From positions 165,087-229,086 of the forward strand of contig NZ_VOBQ01000009.1 in NCBI RefSeq assembly GCF_007833165.1: 64,000 nucleotides of DNA, written 5' to 3'. This DNA is from Caenimonas sedimenti. Lineage in GTDB: Bacteria > Pseudomonadota > Gammaproteobacteria > Burkholderiales > Burkholderiaceae_C. The position numbers and the translations under genes were made by a program. The notes beneath the pieces are model-generated. The model did no database searches and was not told the DNA's origin. It was given only the letters and a program-made list of their open reading frames with translations. Every line of letters begins with the position of its first letter. Position 1 is the stretch's first letter. Below, one piece after another: positions 27,729 through 36,525 of this stretch.

Positions 27729-28787
27729 ATGGCCATTCCCCAGGACATCCGCTTTTGCACCACCGCTGATGGGGTTCGCATCGCGACCGCCCAGACCGGC
27801 AGCGGGTCGCCGCTGGTGCGCACAGGGACTTGGCTGAGTCACCTGGAACGCGATGTGCAGGATGACAGCGCCAACAGGATCGAGGCACTTTCCAGGCGCC
27901 ACACCTTCCTGCGCTATGACTCCCGCGGCTGCGGCCTGTCGGACCGGCGGATCCCACCCCTCAAGTTCGACGATTTCCTGTTGGACCTGGAGGCGGTGGT
28001 GGCGTCCCGCGGGCTGCGCCGCTTCGCCTTGTTGGGGATTTCGATGGGAGCGGCCATCGCGGTCGCCTACGCGGTCCGCCATCCCGAGCAGGTCTCGCAC
28101 CTGGTCCTCATGAACGGTTTCGCGCGTTCCTACTTCAGCGCCAGACAAGCGCCGCCCGGAGCGCGGGAGGAAGCGGAGCTGCTGCTTAGGAACGCCGAAC
28201 TCGGCTGGGGCAACGCCAAGTCGGTCTTCCGGCATGTGTTCGTGGCCCAGATGCTGGGCAACGCCACGGTGCAGCAGCAAGAGGAGATGGCGCGGCGCAT
28301 GCAGCTCTCCATGACGCCCGAGATGGCCGTGGCCTACCTGAGGAACAACTACGCCATCGACGTCAAGGACGCCTGCCGGCAGGTGACTTGCCCGACCTTG
28401 GTCTTCCATTCGCGCGGAGACGAAATGGTGGATTTCGAGCAGGGGCGCAGGATGGCCGGCTACATCCCGGACGCGCGCTTCTTGCCGCTGGAGTGCAAAG
28501 GCCATCACATCCTGTCGAATGAACCCGCCGAACAGGTGTTCTACGAGGAAATCGGCAGGTTCCTCGGCGACGAGTCGCGCGGCGCGGGCGCGCACCTTAC
28601 GCCGCGCCAGTCCGAGGTGCTGCGCGCCGTCGCCGCGGGCCGGGGCGACAAGGAAATCGCGCGGCAACTCGGCCTGAGTCCCCGCACCGTGGAGATGCAC
28701 GTGGCGGGAGCGATGAAGGCGCTGGATTGCGCCACGCGGGCCGAAGCCGTGGCCAGGGCCACGCAAGCCGGCCTGCTGCCCCACTGA
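27729..28787 (+). CDS. Alpha/beta hydrolase-LuxR HTH fusion regulator
   Basis: A 352-residue protein. Residues 1-275 form an alpha/beta hydrolase fold: RYDSRGCGLSDR, nucleophile elbow LLGISMGAAIAVAYAVRHPE, VFHSRGDEMVDFEQGR (acid) and CKGHHIL (histidine). Residues 285-350 are a LuxR/GerE helix-turn-helix (LTPRQSEVLRAVAAGRGDKE, LGLSPRTVEMHVAGAMKAL). Such fusions are likely one-component regulators in which the hydrolase fold binds or processes a small molecule. A paralogue follows at 29318. TACACTGG at 27712-27719 may be its -10 region, giving a very short leader. Confidence 0.88.
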   Translation: MAIPQDIRFCTTADGVRIATAQTGSGSPLVRTGTWLSHLERDVQDDSANRIEALSRRHTFLRYDSRGCGLSDRRIPPLKFDDFLLDLEAVVASRGLRRFALLGISMGAAIAVAYAVRHPEQVSHLVLMNGFARSYFSARQAPPGAREEAELLLRNAELGWGNAKSVFRHVFVAQMLGNATVQQQEEMARRMQLSMTPEMAVAYLRNNYAIDVKDACRQVTCPTLVFHSRGDEMVDFEQGRRMAGYIPDARFLPLECKGHHILSNEPAEQVFYEEIGRFLGDESRGAGAHLTPRQSEVLRAVAAGRGDKEIARQLGLSPRTVEMHVAGAMKALDCATRAEAVARATQAGLLPH

Positions 28788-28908
28788 CGCGGCCGGTACG
28801 GGGGTCGGTACCGTAGCCGCCAGGTGCGGCTACCGTAGTTCGCACACTACTCGGGCGGGCGCCTGAAAACCATACTTTCTCCATCGCACACACACCTTGG
28901 AGACAGAC

Positions 28909-29223
28909 ATGAACATCGCCCTCAACCCCCTCGCAGCGTTCCCCTTCAGCAGCTGGGTGCGCGCGCTGCGCGGCACGGGGTCGCTGGCCGGCCAGCGCAT
29001 CGTCCCTGCGGTGCGAGGCCCGCTGACCATCGACAAGGGCGCCACGCTGGTGGTCGGGCGCGCTGCCGGTACCAGCGTCACCTGCGTGAGCGGCAGCCTG
29101 TGGATCACGCACGACGGCGACGTCAAGGACGTGCTCCTCGACGCCGGCGATACGTATCACAGCGAGCGGTCCGGTCGCATGCTGGTGCACGGTCTGGCGG
29201 CCTCGTCGGCGCGGGTTTCCTGA
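28909..29223 (+). CDS. DUF2917 family protein
   Basis: A 104-residue protein from ATG 28909, preceded by TTGGAGACAG. The core GATLVVGRAAGTSVTCVSGS and LWITHDGDVKDVLLDAGDTY match DUF2917, a small cupin-like family of unknown function frequent in Burkholderiales. It lies between the two hydrolase-LuxR genes and ends before a clear terminator, so it may be a target of one of them. There is no signal peptide. Confidence 0.8.
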   Translation: MNIALNPLAAFPFSSWVRALRGTGSLAGQRIVPAVRGPLTIDKGATLVVGRAAGTSVTCVSGSLWITHDGDVKDVLLDAGDTYHSERSGRMLVHGLAASSARVS

Positions 29224-29253
29224 ATCGGCGCGTTGCGCGTCGCCAGCCAGAGG

Positions 29254-29275
29254 GGCCGCTTCCGCGGCCTTTTTT
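29254..29275 (+). terminator. Rho-independent terminator after the DUF2917 gene
   Basis: GGCCGC-TTCC-GCGGCC forms a 6-bp GC stem with a 4-base loop, immediately followed by six T residues. It ends the DUF2917 transcript 30 bases after the stop codon. Confidence 0.9.
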
Positions 29276-29317
29276 CATGGGGCAGCTACACTGGTCCGAT
29301 TCCCACAGGAGCGCTTC

Positions 29318-30385
29318 TTGAGCATCCGGCAGGACATCCGCTTTTGCAGCACCGCCGATGGCGTGCAGCTGGCCATGGCCCTGTACGGCAGCGGCGCCCC
29401 GCTGGTGAAGGCGGCCACCTGGCTCACGCATGTTGAACGCGACCCGGCGAGTGGACTCAACAGCCCATGGATCAAGGAGCTGAGCCGCAATCGCCAGTAT
29501 GTGACTTATGACGCGCGCGGCTGCGGCTTGTCGTCGCGGCAAGTCACCGACATTTCCTTCGAAGCCTGGGTCAACGACCTGGAAACGGTGGTGGACGTGC
29601 TCGGACTGGAGCGTTTTCCGCTGCTGGGAATGTCGCAGGGCGCGCCCATTGCCATTGCCTACGCGGCGCGTCATCCGGAGCGGGTCAGCCAGCTGGTGCT
29701 GGTCGGGCCTTACGCCACTTCCTATTTCACTTCGGGCAACCCGGACCCGCGCATCCTGGAAGAGGCCGAGACGCTGCTCAAGGTCATGCAACTGGGATGG
29801 GGGCGCGGCGGTTCTGCATTCAGCCGGGTGTTCGTTTCCAAGCTGATGCCCGGAGCCAGCCCCGAACTGCAGCGCGAGTTCAATGACTACCAGGTGGCCA
29901 CGGCGACGCCCGATGCGGCGGTGCGAAGCCTGCGGGCGATGTACAGCATCAACGTGAAGGAAGAGGCCCGCAAGGTCACTTGCCCCACACTCATCTTCCA
30001 CGCCCGCAACGACCAGTCGATCAATTTCGAGCAGGGCCGCAAGGTCGCTGCCTTGATCCCGGGCGCGCGTTTCGTGCCGCTGGACAGCGACAACCATCTG
30101 CCTTTGCAGGCCGAGGCCTGTTGGCCGCGCGTGTTCCAGGAGATGGGGGAGTTTCTGGGCGACAGCGGCACGGCTGGGACCGCGGGAGCGAGGCTCACGG
30201 TGCGCCAGATCGAGGTGTTGCGTCACGTCGCGGCGGGCAAGACCGACAAGCAGATCGCGCGCGAGCTGGACTTGAGCCCCCGCACGGTCGAGATGCACGT
30301 GGCGGGCGCCATCAAGGCGCTAGCTTGCGCCACGCGCGCCGAAGCCGTGGCCCGGGCGGGACACGCCGGAATGCTGCCGCACTGA
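29318..30385 (+). CDS. Alpha/beta hydrolase-LuxR HTH fusion regulator (paralogue)
   Basis: A 355-residue paralogue of the protein at 27729; the first residues (IRQDIRFCSTADGVQLAMAL) and the C-terminal HTH (LSPRTVEMHVAGAIKALACA) are almost the same. It starts with TTG at 29318 after AGGAG. The hydrolase elbow is LLGMSQGAPIAIAYAARHPE, so G-M-S-Q-G keeps the serine; the acid (HARNDQSINFEQGR) and the histidine (DSDNHLPLQ) are present. TACACTGG at 29287-29294 repeats the motif upstream of the first copy. Tandem duplication with divergence of the sensor half is likely. Confidence 0.88.
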   Translation: MSIRQDIRFCSTADGVQLAMALYGSGAPLVKAATWLTHVERDPASGLNSPWIKELSRNRQYVTYDARGCGLSSRQVTDISFEAWVNDLETVVDVLGLERFPLLGMSQGAPIAIAYAARHPERVSQLVLVGPYATSYFTSGNPDPRILEEAETLLKVMQLGWGRGGSAFSRVFVSKLMPGASPELQREFNDYQVATATPDAAVRSLRAMYSINVKEEARKVTCPTLIFHARNDQSINFEQGRKVAALIPGARFVPLDSDNHLPLQAEACWPRVFQEMGEFLGDSGTAGTAGARLTVRQIEVLRHVAAGKTDKQIARELDLSPRTVEMHVAGAIKALACATRAEAVARAGHAGMLPH

Positions 30386-30406
30386 GGAGGGTGCTTGGGC
30401 TAAACT

Positions 30407-30420
30407 ATTCATTAATGAAT
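30407..30420. promoter_or_regulatory. Palindromic operator of the Phd/RelE-type pair
   Basis: ATTCATTAATGAAT is a perfect 14-base palindrome 16 bases upstream of the antitoxin ATG, in an AT-rich stretch unlike its surroundings. Phd/YefM antitoxins bind such palindromes overlapping their promoters; the assignment here is by position. Confidence 0.6.
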
Positions 30421-30436
30421 CCATTAAGGAGGTGCC

Positions 30437-30745
30437 ATGGCCCTGCGCGCCAGTGATGTGGTTCCCATCAGTGAAGCCCGCGCGCGGCTCACCGAGTTGG
30501 CCGAAGACGTCGTCGGCCAAGGTTCCGAAAAGCTGCTGACCAAGAACGGTGCCAGCTACGTGGCGCTGGTGGATGCCCGCAAGCTGGACTACTACCATGC
30601 GCTCGAGGCTGAGCACGCGGGGCTGGTGCTGGTCCAGGGTGCGCTCGAGGGCCTGGAAGACATCGCAGCCGGTCGCGTGCTCAATGAAGCTGAACTCGAC
30701 CGGGCTGTCGCGCCTGCTCCCGCCGAGTCCCGCAACAAGGCTTGA
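30437..30745 (+). CDS. Phd/YefM-type antitoxin
   Basis: A 102-residue protein with an excellent ribosome site (AAGGAGGTGCC before ATG 30437). The N-terminus ASDVVPISEARARLTELAED and the following LLTKNGASYVALVDARKLDY match the Phd/YefM DNA-binding fold. The C-terminal part (EGLEDIAAGRVLNEAELDRA) would contact the toxin. The toxin gene follows after six bases. Confidence 0.9.
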   Translation: MALRASDVVPISEARARLTELAEDVVGQGSEKLLTKNGASYVALVDARKLDYYHALEAEHAGLVLVQGALEGLEDIAAGRVLNEAELDRAVAPAPAESRNKA

Positions 30746-30751
30746 GACCGC

Positions 30752-31132
30752 ATGACGCTGCCGGTCGATGCGCGCATTCAGGCTGCTCGATCCTTCGTCC
30801 GCGACATCCGCTCCGCTGCGGAGTTCTTACACCAGCAAGACAGCACCACTGCCGCGGCACGCTACGACGTGCTGCTGGCGCAGTTGAAGGATGCACGAGA
30901 GCACCTGCGCTGGAACCCTGCAGGCGGGCGTCCCGCCCGCTTCCTCGGCGCTGGTTCGACGCAGGGGCAGATGATGGCAGCTCGCGCCCGGACACTCGCC
31001 GCCGCGCACGGTGTGCCTCATTTGCGCGAACTTGTCGTGAAGCCGTACGTGCTGCTCTATGCGCACGGAGATGACCTCGTGGTCCTCCTGGCTCTGAAGC
31101 ACGAGCGCGAACTGCTGTTTCGGCTGCCCTGA
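30752..31132 (+). CDS. RelE/ParE-family toxin
   Basis: A 126-residue protein of the RelE/ParE fold: an N-terminal helical pair ([28 protein letters not shown] reduced here to its pattern), then [20 protein letters not shown] and [17 protein letters not shown], the characteristic beta-sheet end with a basic residue. RelE members cleave mRNA on the ribosome and ParE members inhibit gyrase; sequence alone does not decide which. It forms an operon with the Phd-like antitoxin and ends 13 bases before mnmE. Confidence 0.87.
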   Translation: MTLPVDARIQAARSFVRDIRSAAEFLHQQDSTTAAARYDVLLAQLKDAREHLRWNPAGGRPARFLGAGSTQGQMMAARARTLAAAHGVPHLRELVVKPYVLLYAHGDDLVVLLALKHERELLFRLP

Positions 31133-31145
31133 AATCGACCGACCC

Positions 31146-32597
31146 ATGCTTGCCCGCCTCGACGCCCCCATTGCCGCCATCGCCACCGCCCCCGGCCGCG
31201 GTGCGGTGGGCATCGTGCGCGTCTCGGGCAAGAACATCCAGCCGGTCATCGCCGCGCTCTGCGGCCGCCCGCTGAAGCCGCGCGAAGCGACCTACCTGCC
31301 GTTTCGCGCCGCCGATGGCAGCGCCATCGACCAGGGGCTGGCGATCCATTTCCCCGCACCCCACTCCTACACGGGCGAAGACGTGCTGGAACTGCAGGCC
31401 CACGGCGGGCCGGTGGTCCTGCAACTGTTGCTGGCGCGCTGCCTGGAAGCCGGCGCCGGCATGGCATTGCGTGTCGCCGAGCCGGGTGAGTTCACGCAAC
31501 GAGCCTTCCTGAACGGCAAGCTGGATCTGGCGCAGGCCGAAGCCGTGGCCGACCTGATCGATGCATCGACGGAAGCGGCGGCGCGCAGTGCCACGCGCTC
31601 ACTCGCGGGCGAATTTTCTGCAGAGATCCACACCCTGCGCGACGCGCTCGTGAACCTGCGGATGCTGGTCGAAGCGACGCTCGACTTCCCCGAAGAGGAG
31701 ATCGACTTCTTGCAGAAAGCCGACGCGGTGGGGCAGCTGCAGCGCCTGCAGGACAACCTGGCGCGCGTGCTCGATCGCGCGCGGCAAGGCGCCCTGCTGC
31801 GCGAAGGCATCCAGGTGGTGATCGCGGGCCAGCCGAATGCCGGAAAGAGCTCGCTATTGAATGCGCTGGCCGGCGCGGAGCTGGCGATCGTCACGCCGGT
31901 GCCGGGCACCACGCGCGACATCGTGCGGCAGACCATCCAGATCGAAGGCGTGCCGCTGCATGTGATCGACACCGCGGGTTTGCGCGACAGCGTGGACCAG
32001 GTGGAGCAGATCGGCATCGAACGGGCCTGGGGGCAGATCGAGAAGGCGGATGCGGTGCTGTTCCTGCATGACTTGACGCGGGCGGGGGAGGCGGCGTATC
32101 AGGCGGCGGATGCGGGGATTGCGGCGATCCTGCGCGACAAGCTCGCGGGGGACGTGCCGGTGGTGGATGTGTGGAACAAGGCGGACGTTGTGCCGGACGG
32201 CGCCCCCCTCCCAACCTCCCCCCAAAGGGGGGAGGAGCCTGAATTTCCTCCCTCCCCCTCTGGGGGAGGGTCGGGGTGGGGGCACGCGCCCGTCACCCTC
32301 TCGGCGAAGACCGGCGCAGGCCTGGCCGCGCTGCGCACGCGCTTGCTCGAAATCGCCGGCTGGCACGCCGCCCCCGAAGGCGTGTTCATCGCGCGCGAAC
32401 GCCACCTGCAAGCGCTGCGCCGTGTCGATGCGCACCTGATGGAAGCGGCGGCCCTGCTGGCGCTGCAGGCGCAGTCGCTCGACCTGCTCGCCGAAGAACT
32501 GCGCCTCGCCCAGAACGCGCTGAGCGAAATCACCGGAGAATTCACGGCCGACGATCTGCTGGGCGTGATCTTCAGCCGCTTCTGCATCGGCAAGTAG
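31146..32597 (+). CDS. mnmE: tRNA modification GTPase MnmE with in-frame repeat insertion
   Basis: A 483-residue MnmE, which with MnmG modifies the wobble uridine of certain tRNAs. The N-terminal folate-binding domain begins [20 protein letters not shown]. The GTPase has P-loop [19 protein letters not shown] near residue 229, G2/G3 PGTTRD and DTAGLRD, G4 NKAD near 345, and G5 SAKTG. The C-terminal FSRFCIGK is intact. Between G4 and G5, about residues 353-379 come from a palindromic DNA repeat ([25 protein letters not shown]), making the protein longer than usual. The stop codon TAG belongs to another repeat. MnmE is normally near yidC, as here. Confidence 0.97.
   Translation: MLARLDAPIAAIATAPGRGAVGIVRVSGKNIQPVIAALCGRPLKPREATYLPFRAADGSAIDQGLAIHFPAPHSYTGEDVLELQAHGGPVVLQLLLARCLEAGAGMALRVAEPGEFTQRAFLNGKLDLAQAEAVADLIDASTEAAARSATRSLAGEFSAEIHTLRDALVNLRMLVEATLDFPEEEIDFLQKADAVGQLQRLQDNLARVLDRARQGALLREGIQVVIAGQPNAGKSSLLNALAGAELAIVTPVPGTTRDIVRQTIQIEGVPLHVIDTAGLRDSVDQVEQIGIERAWGQIEKADAVLFLHDLTRAGEAAYQAADAGIAAILRDKLAGDVPVVDVWNKADVVPDGAPLPTSPQRGEEPEFPPSPSGGGSGWGHAPVTLSAKTGAGLAALRTRLLEIAGWHAAPEGVFIARERHLQALRRVDAHLMEAAALLALQAQSLDLLAEELRLAQNALSEITGEFTADDLLGVIFSRFCIGK
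32203..32282. repeat. Palindromic repeat inserted in mnmE
   Basis: A C-rich arm containing CCCTCCCAACCTCCCCCC, a central GGGGGGAGGAGCC, and a second part CTCCCTCCCCCTCTGGGGG that ends in GGGTCGGGGTGGGGG. The outer arms are complementary. It differs from the two other repeat families in this window and is inserted in frame. Confidence 0.85.
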
Positions 32598-32673
32598 GCT
32601 GGGTTGCGCGACAGCGCACCCCAGCACACCGGGCGCCGAAAACGCTGGGGTCGCTGTCGCGAACCCAGCCTAC
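32594..32673. repeat. TAGGCTGGG inverted repeat between mnmE and tetR
   Basis: GTAGGCTGGGTTGCGCGACA opens the element and GTCGCGAACCCAGCCTAC closes it, with internal CCCCAGC/GCTGGGG arms. The TAG at 32595-32597 is the mnmE stop codon and the CTA at 32670-32672 is the stop codon of the convergent tetR gene. It may also act as a bidirectional terminator-like hairpin, although no T-run is evident. Confidence 0.85.
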
Positions 32674-33335
32674 TTCTTCTTCCCCTCCCGCACACTCGCA
32701 TCGATCAACGCATCCACCATCCACATCACCGTCTTCTCCAGCTCGCGGTCGCCCAGGCCCCACATGTCCTTGAGGATGGCGTACGACTCGATGCCGTAGA
32801 GCACGGAGAGTGACCGATGCAGCCGGTCGCGCGCCGCCTCTGGCATCGCGAGCGGCTCCAGCGCGTGCTCCAGGATACGGATGCGATGGCCGCGCCGGTA
32901 CGGCTCCTCCTCCAGCAGGCCCGCGCGCTGCAGTGCCCATTGCTCGAGCGACAACTGCGCCGCCGCGCGCAGCTGCGGCTCGTACTTGCGGAAGCGCGGG
33001 AAGGTGGATTTGAAGATCGCATGGACGCGCTCGCGGCCATCGCGATCGTCGTCCGTGAGCTGGCGCACCGGGCCGAGCGAGGCATCGACCACGCTCGTGA
33101 TCAGCGCGCTGCGCGTGGGGAAGTAGCGGTAGGCGGTGGCACGCGAGACGTTCGAGCGCACCGCCACCTCGGCAATGGAAGGGATGTGGCCGTCCTGCTG
33201 GATCAGGTCCATCGCTGTATCCAGCAGTAACTTGAAGGTCGATGCACGAACACCGGTGTTCGGTGGTGGCGGCGCTTCGGTCGGCTGGTATTTTTTAGCT
33301 CGTGCCAAGGGTAACTCCGTAGGCGCGGACCGCAT
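32670..33335 (-). CDS. TetR-family transcriptional regulator
   Basis: A 221-residue regulator from ATG 33335 (MRSAPTELPLARAKKYQPTE); an upstream ATG at 33404 within the operator is less likely. The HTH is at about residues 33-75 (AMDLIQQDGHIPSIAEVAVR, SNVSRATAYRYFPTRSALIT). The rest is a helical ligand-binding domain with no recognisable ligand signature. It is divergent from the FAH-family gene at 33479, and a strong inverted repeat lies between them, so it probably represses the 33.5-49.4 kb cluster. Confidence 0.9.
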   Translation of the reverse strand: MRSAPTELPLARAKKYQPTEAPPPPNTGVRASTFKLLLDTAMDLIQQDGHIPSIAEVAVRSNVSRATAYRYFPTRSALITSVVDASLGPVRQLTDDDRDGRERVHAIFKSTFPRFRKYEPQLRAAAQLSLEQWALQRAGLLEEEPYRRGHRIRILEHALEPLAMPEAARDRLHRSLSVLYGIESYAILKDMWGLGDRELEKTVMWMVDALIDASVREGKKK

Positions 33336-33385
33336 TCTCCGGGTTGCTGCTGCGCCGCGCTTGTGCGTATCATGCACCGGCGCGC

Positions 33386-33424
33386 TTTGAGACTCCAGTC
33401 TCATTATGGCCCTGGAGTCTCAAA
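33386..33424. promoter_or_regulatory. Inverted-repeat operator between tetR and the FAH gene
   Basis: TTTGAGACTCCAG (33386-33398) and CTGGAGTCTCAAA (33412-33424) are perfect 13-bp inverted arms with a 13-base gap. The left arm region also contains a nested palindrome GAGACT-CC-AGTCTC. Placement in the divergent intergenic space suits TetR binding that covers both promoters. Confidence 0.75.
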
Positions 33425-33478
33425 CCACCCGGGAGCCGGCGCGCAAGGCTTCATTGGCAGCGCGGAGGAGACAAACCC

Positions 33479-34375
33479 ATGCGCATCGCAACGTGGCACT
33501 GGGGCGGGCGGCTCCAGGCGGGCACCGTCTCGTCGGATGGCCGCGAGGTCACGCCGTTGGCCGTGGCGAACGCGGCCGCCGGCGCGCTCGAAATCATCGA
33601 GCGCCTGGCCGCGGGCGAAGGCCTGCCGCGCGAGGCCGGGCCGCGCCTGCCGATGGAAGCCGTCACCCTCGCGGCGCCCATCCCCCTGCCCCGCCGCAAC
33701 ATCTTCTGCGCCGGCCGCAACTACCGCGCGCACGCGGCGGAGCTCGCCACCAGCGTCTTTCGCGACACCCTGCCGGCCGAGGACAAGTGGCCGATCCTCT
33801 TCACGAAATTTCCGGAGACGGTGATCGGGCCGCACGACACCGTGCGCCTGCCCGACCCGGCCATCACGCGCGAGATCGACTACGAGTCGGAGCTCGCCGT
33901 GATCATCGGCACGCGGGGACGGAACATCTCCCGCAGCCGCGCGATGGACCACGTGTTCGGCTACACCGTGCTCAACGACATCAGTGCGCGCGACATCCAG
34001 GTGCGCCACCAGCAATGGGTGCTGGGCAAGAGCTTCGACACCTTCTGCCCGATGGGGCCGTGCATCGTCACGCCCGACGAACTCGACGGGCGCGACACAC
34101 GAATCCGCGGCTGGCTAATTCCCAAGGGGCCCAAAGGCGGCGCCACCGAGCTGCGGCAGGACGGCCGCACGCGCGACATGATCTTCGACATCCCCACGCT
34201 GATCGAGACCTGCTCGCGCGGCATCACGCTGCTGCCGGGCGACATCATCGCCACGGGCACGCCCTCGGGCGTGGGCATGGGCTTCAGCCCGCCGAAGTGG
34301 CTACAGGCGGGCGATCGCTTCCGCATCGAGATCGATGGCATCGGCGCCATCGACAACCTCTTCGACTACGCCTGA
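33479..34375 (+). CDS. Fumarylacetoacetate hydrolase (FAH) family protein
   Basis: A 298-residue protein starting at ATG 33479. The FAH core is clear: FCAGRNYRAHAAEL, ILFTKFPETVIGPHDTVRLP, the metal-site segment EIDYESELAVIIGTRGRNIS, and FGYTVLNDISARDIQ. The C-terminus has GDIIATGTPSGVGMGFSPPK. Family members hydrate or hydrolyse C-C bonds in diketo acids or decarboxylate oxalocrotonate-type compounds, typically late in aromatic degradation. It is the first gene of the TetR-controlled cluster. Confidence 0.92.
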   Translation: MRIATWHWGGRLQAGTVSSDGREVTPLAVANAAAGALEIIERLAAGEGLPREAGPRLPMEAVTLAAPIPLPRRNIFCAGRNYRAHAAELATSVFRDTLPAEDKWPILFTKFPETVIGPHDTVRLPDPAITREIDYESELAVIIGTRGRNISRSRAMDHVFGYTVLNDISARDIQVRHQQWVLGKSFDTFCPMGPCIVTPDELDGRDTRIRGWLIPKGPKGGATELRQDGRTRDMIFDIPTLIETCSRGITLLPGDIIATGTPSGVGMGFSPPKWLQAGDRFRIEIDGIGAIDNLFDYA

Positions 34376-34386
34376 GGCCCGACGCT

Positions 34387-35181
34387 GTGACGCTGCACAT
34401 CATCGATCGCATGGCCGTGGAAGACGAAGGGGAAGGCGATGCCGTGGTTTGCCTGCATGGGCTGGGCGGGACGTCCAACACCTGGACGCCGGTGATGCAG
34501 GCGCTGGCGGGCTACCGCGTGATCCGGCCGGACCTGCCGGGCAGCGGGCGGTCCGCGGCAGCTGGAGGCACGCTCACGATCGAGAAGCTGGTCGAGGCGG
34601 TGCTCGCCGTCTGTGCCCGCCTCAACGTCTCGCGCGCGCACTTCCTCGGCCACTCGATGGGCACCATCGTTTGCCAGCACCTGGCCGCCGCACAGCCGCG
34701 CCTGGTGCGCAGTCTCGCCCTGTTCGGGCCGCTGATCGCGCCGCCCGAAACGGCGCGCGGCAACATCCGCACACGCGCCGAGAAGGCGCGCAACGAAGGC
34801 GTCCGCGGCATGCACGAGATCGCACTGGCTCTCGTCAATGCTTCCATCTCGGCCGACACCCGGCAACGCTTGCCCGTCCCCACCGCCTTCGTGCGCGAAA
34901 GCCTGACGCGGCAGGACCCCGAAGGCTATGCGCGCAGCTGCGAAGCGCTGGCCGCCGCACCGGCCGCCGCCGTCGAGCGCATTGAAGCGCCGGTGCTGCT
35001 GATGACGGGCGACGAAGACGTGGTCGCGCCGCCGCAGTCCGTGCGTGCGATGGCCGAGCGGCTGACCGGCGCCAAGAGCGTCCGCACCGTCGTCCTGCCC
35101 CGCTGCGGCCACTGGACGCCGGTGGAGCGTGCTGAGGACTGCGTGCGCGAACTCAAGTCCTTCCTGCCCGCGCAGCGCTGA
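34387..35181 (+). CDS. Alpha/beta hydrolase, enol-lactonase-like
   Basis: A 264-residue hydrolase with GTG start at 34387 (ATG 34411 is an alternative). Motifs: VCLHGLGGTSNTWTPVMQAL (oxyanion hole), RPDLPGSGRS, nucleophile HFLGHSMGTIVCQHLAAAQP, acid GDEDVVAPP and histidine LPRCGHWTPVERAEDC. It most resembles 3-oxoadipate enol-lactonase/C-C hydrolase types, but specificity is not assignable. It begins 11 bases after the FAH gene, so is cotranscribed. Confidence 0.88.
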   Translation: MTLHIIDRMAVEDEGEGDAVVCLHGLGGTSNTWTPVMQALAGYRVIRPDLPGSGRSAAAGGTLTIEKLVEAVLAVCARLNVSRAHFLGHSMGTIVCQHLAAAQPRLVRSLALFGPLIAPPETARGNIRTRAEKARNEGVRGMHEIALALVNASISADTRQRLPVPTAFVRESLTRQDPEGYARSCEALAAAPAAAVERIEAPVLLMTGDEDVVAPPQSVRAMAERLTGAKSVRTVVLPRCGHWTPVERAEDCVRELKSFLPAQR

Positions 35182-35197
35182 ACAAGGAAATCCGAAC

Positions 35198-36511
35198 ATG
35201 GCCGACGTGCTCTTCACCAACGCCCGCGTCTTCGACGGCTCCGGTGACGCGCCCTTCCAGGGCGACGTGCTGGTGCAGGGCAACCGCATCACGCGCGTGC
35301 AGCGCAGCGCCTTCGGCCAGCGCGCAGCGCCGGTGAACGGCGTCACGACCGTGGATGCGGCGGGGGCGTTCCTCATGCCGGGCATGGTGGAGGCGCACAC
35401 GCATTTCTCCTGGAACAACCAGCCTTCGCTCGATTCGATCCAGCGCATGCCGCCGGAAGAACACATCCTGTGGTGCGCCGAGGTCGCCAAGGTCTACCTC
35501 GACATGGGCTGGACCTCGTGCGTCGGTGCCGCCACGGCCAAGCCGCGGCTCGACGTCGTGATCCGCAACGCCATCAATGACGGCACCATCATCGGCCCGC
35601 GCTACCTGGCGGCGAGCCAGGAGATCACCGTGCCGGGCGGCCTGGGCGACACGACGCAGCCGCACCTGCCGCAACCGGAGTTCGCGTTCGGGGCGGTGGT
35701 GAGCGGCGCGGAGGAAATGCGGCGCTGCGTCCGCATGTTCTGCAAATACGGCGTCGACACGCTCAAGATCAACCTGTCGGGCGAATCGATCACCGGCATG
35801 TCGAGCGAGCGGTCGCAATTCACCGAGACGGAAGTCGCCACCTGCGTGGAGGAGGCCAAGGTCTGGGGCAAGCGTGTCGCCGCCCATGCGCGGTCCACCC
35901 ACTCCATCAAGCAATGCGTGCGCCTGGGCATCGAGGTCATCTACCACGCCAGCTTCGCCGACGAGGAAGCGCTCGACCTGCTGGAGGCGAACAAGAAGTC
36001 GCACTTCATCGCGCCCGGCCTGGCCTGGCTGATCAACACCTGCCACCACGCCAGCGAGTTCGGCATCACGCCGGCCATCGCGCGCGGCATGGGCTACTTC
36101 AAGGAGCTGGAGCACGCCATCGAATCCATGAAGGCGCTGCGCCGGCGCGACGTGCGCATCCTGCCCGGCGGCGACTACGGCTTCGCCTGGACGCCGCATG
36201 GCAGCAACGCCAAGGACCTCGAGTACTTCGTCAAGCACCTGGGCATGTCGACCACCGAGGCGCTGCTGTCGGCCACCGCCTGGGGCGCACCCATGATGCG
36301 CATGGGCAAGGGCCAGCTGGGCGAAGTGAAGGAGGGCTTCCTGGCGGACCTGCTGCTGATCGACGGCGACCCGCTGGCCGACATCACGGTGCTGCAGGAC
36401 AAGAAGCGGATCCTGGCGGTGATGAAGGACGGCAAGTTCCATCGCGCGCCGCCGATGCGGGCGAACGCCGCAGCGGGCGCGCGGCCCGAAACCACCCGCT
36501 GGGCCGCCTGA
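35198..36511 (+). CDS. Amidohydrolase family protein (copy 1)
   Basis: A 437-residue metal-dependent hydrolase. The small beta-sandwich (LFTNARVFDGSGD) is followed by the metal motif PGMVEAHTHFSW (H-x-H), then later ligands in AAHARSTHSIKQ, IYHASFADEEALD, and the aspartate in ILPGGDYGFAWTP. The C-terminus reads FLADLLLIDGDPLADITVLQ, typical of imidazolonepropionase/dipeptidase-like amidohydrolases. It is closely related to the next gene. The substrate is unknown; it probably opens a cyclic amide or ester of the imported compound. Confidence 0.9.
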   Translation: MADVLFTNARVFDGSGDAPFQGDVLVQGNRITRVQRSAFGQRAAPVNGVTTVDAAGAFLMPGMVEAHTHFSWNNQPSLDSIQRMPPEEHILWCAEVAKVYLDMGWTSCVGAATAKPRLDVVIRNAINDGTIIGPRYLAASQEITVPGGLGDTTQPHLPQPEFAFGAVVSGAEEMRRCVRMFCKYGVDTLKINLSGESITGMSSERSQFTETEVATCVEEAKVWGKRVAAHARSTHSIKQCVRLGIEVIYHASFADEEALDLLEANKKSHFIAPGLAWLINTCHHASEFGITPAIARGMGYFKELEHAIESMKALRRRDVRILPGGDYGFAWTPHGSNAKDLEYFVKHLGMSTTEALLSATAWGAPMMRMGKGQLGEVKEGFLADLLLIDGDPLADITVLQDKKRILAVMKDGKFHRAPPMRANAAAGARPETTRWAA

Positions 36512-36525
36512 GGAGGAGCACGAAC

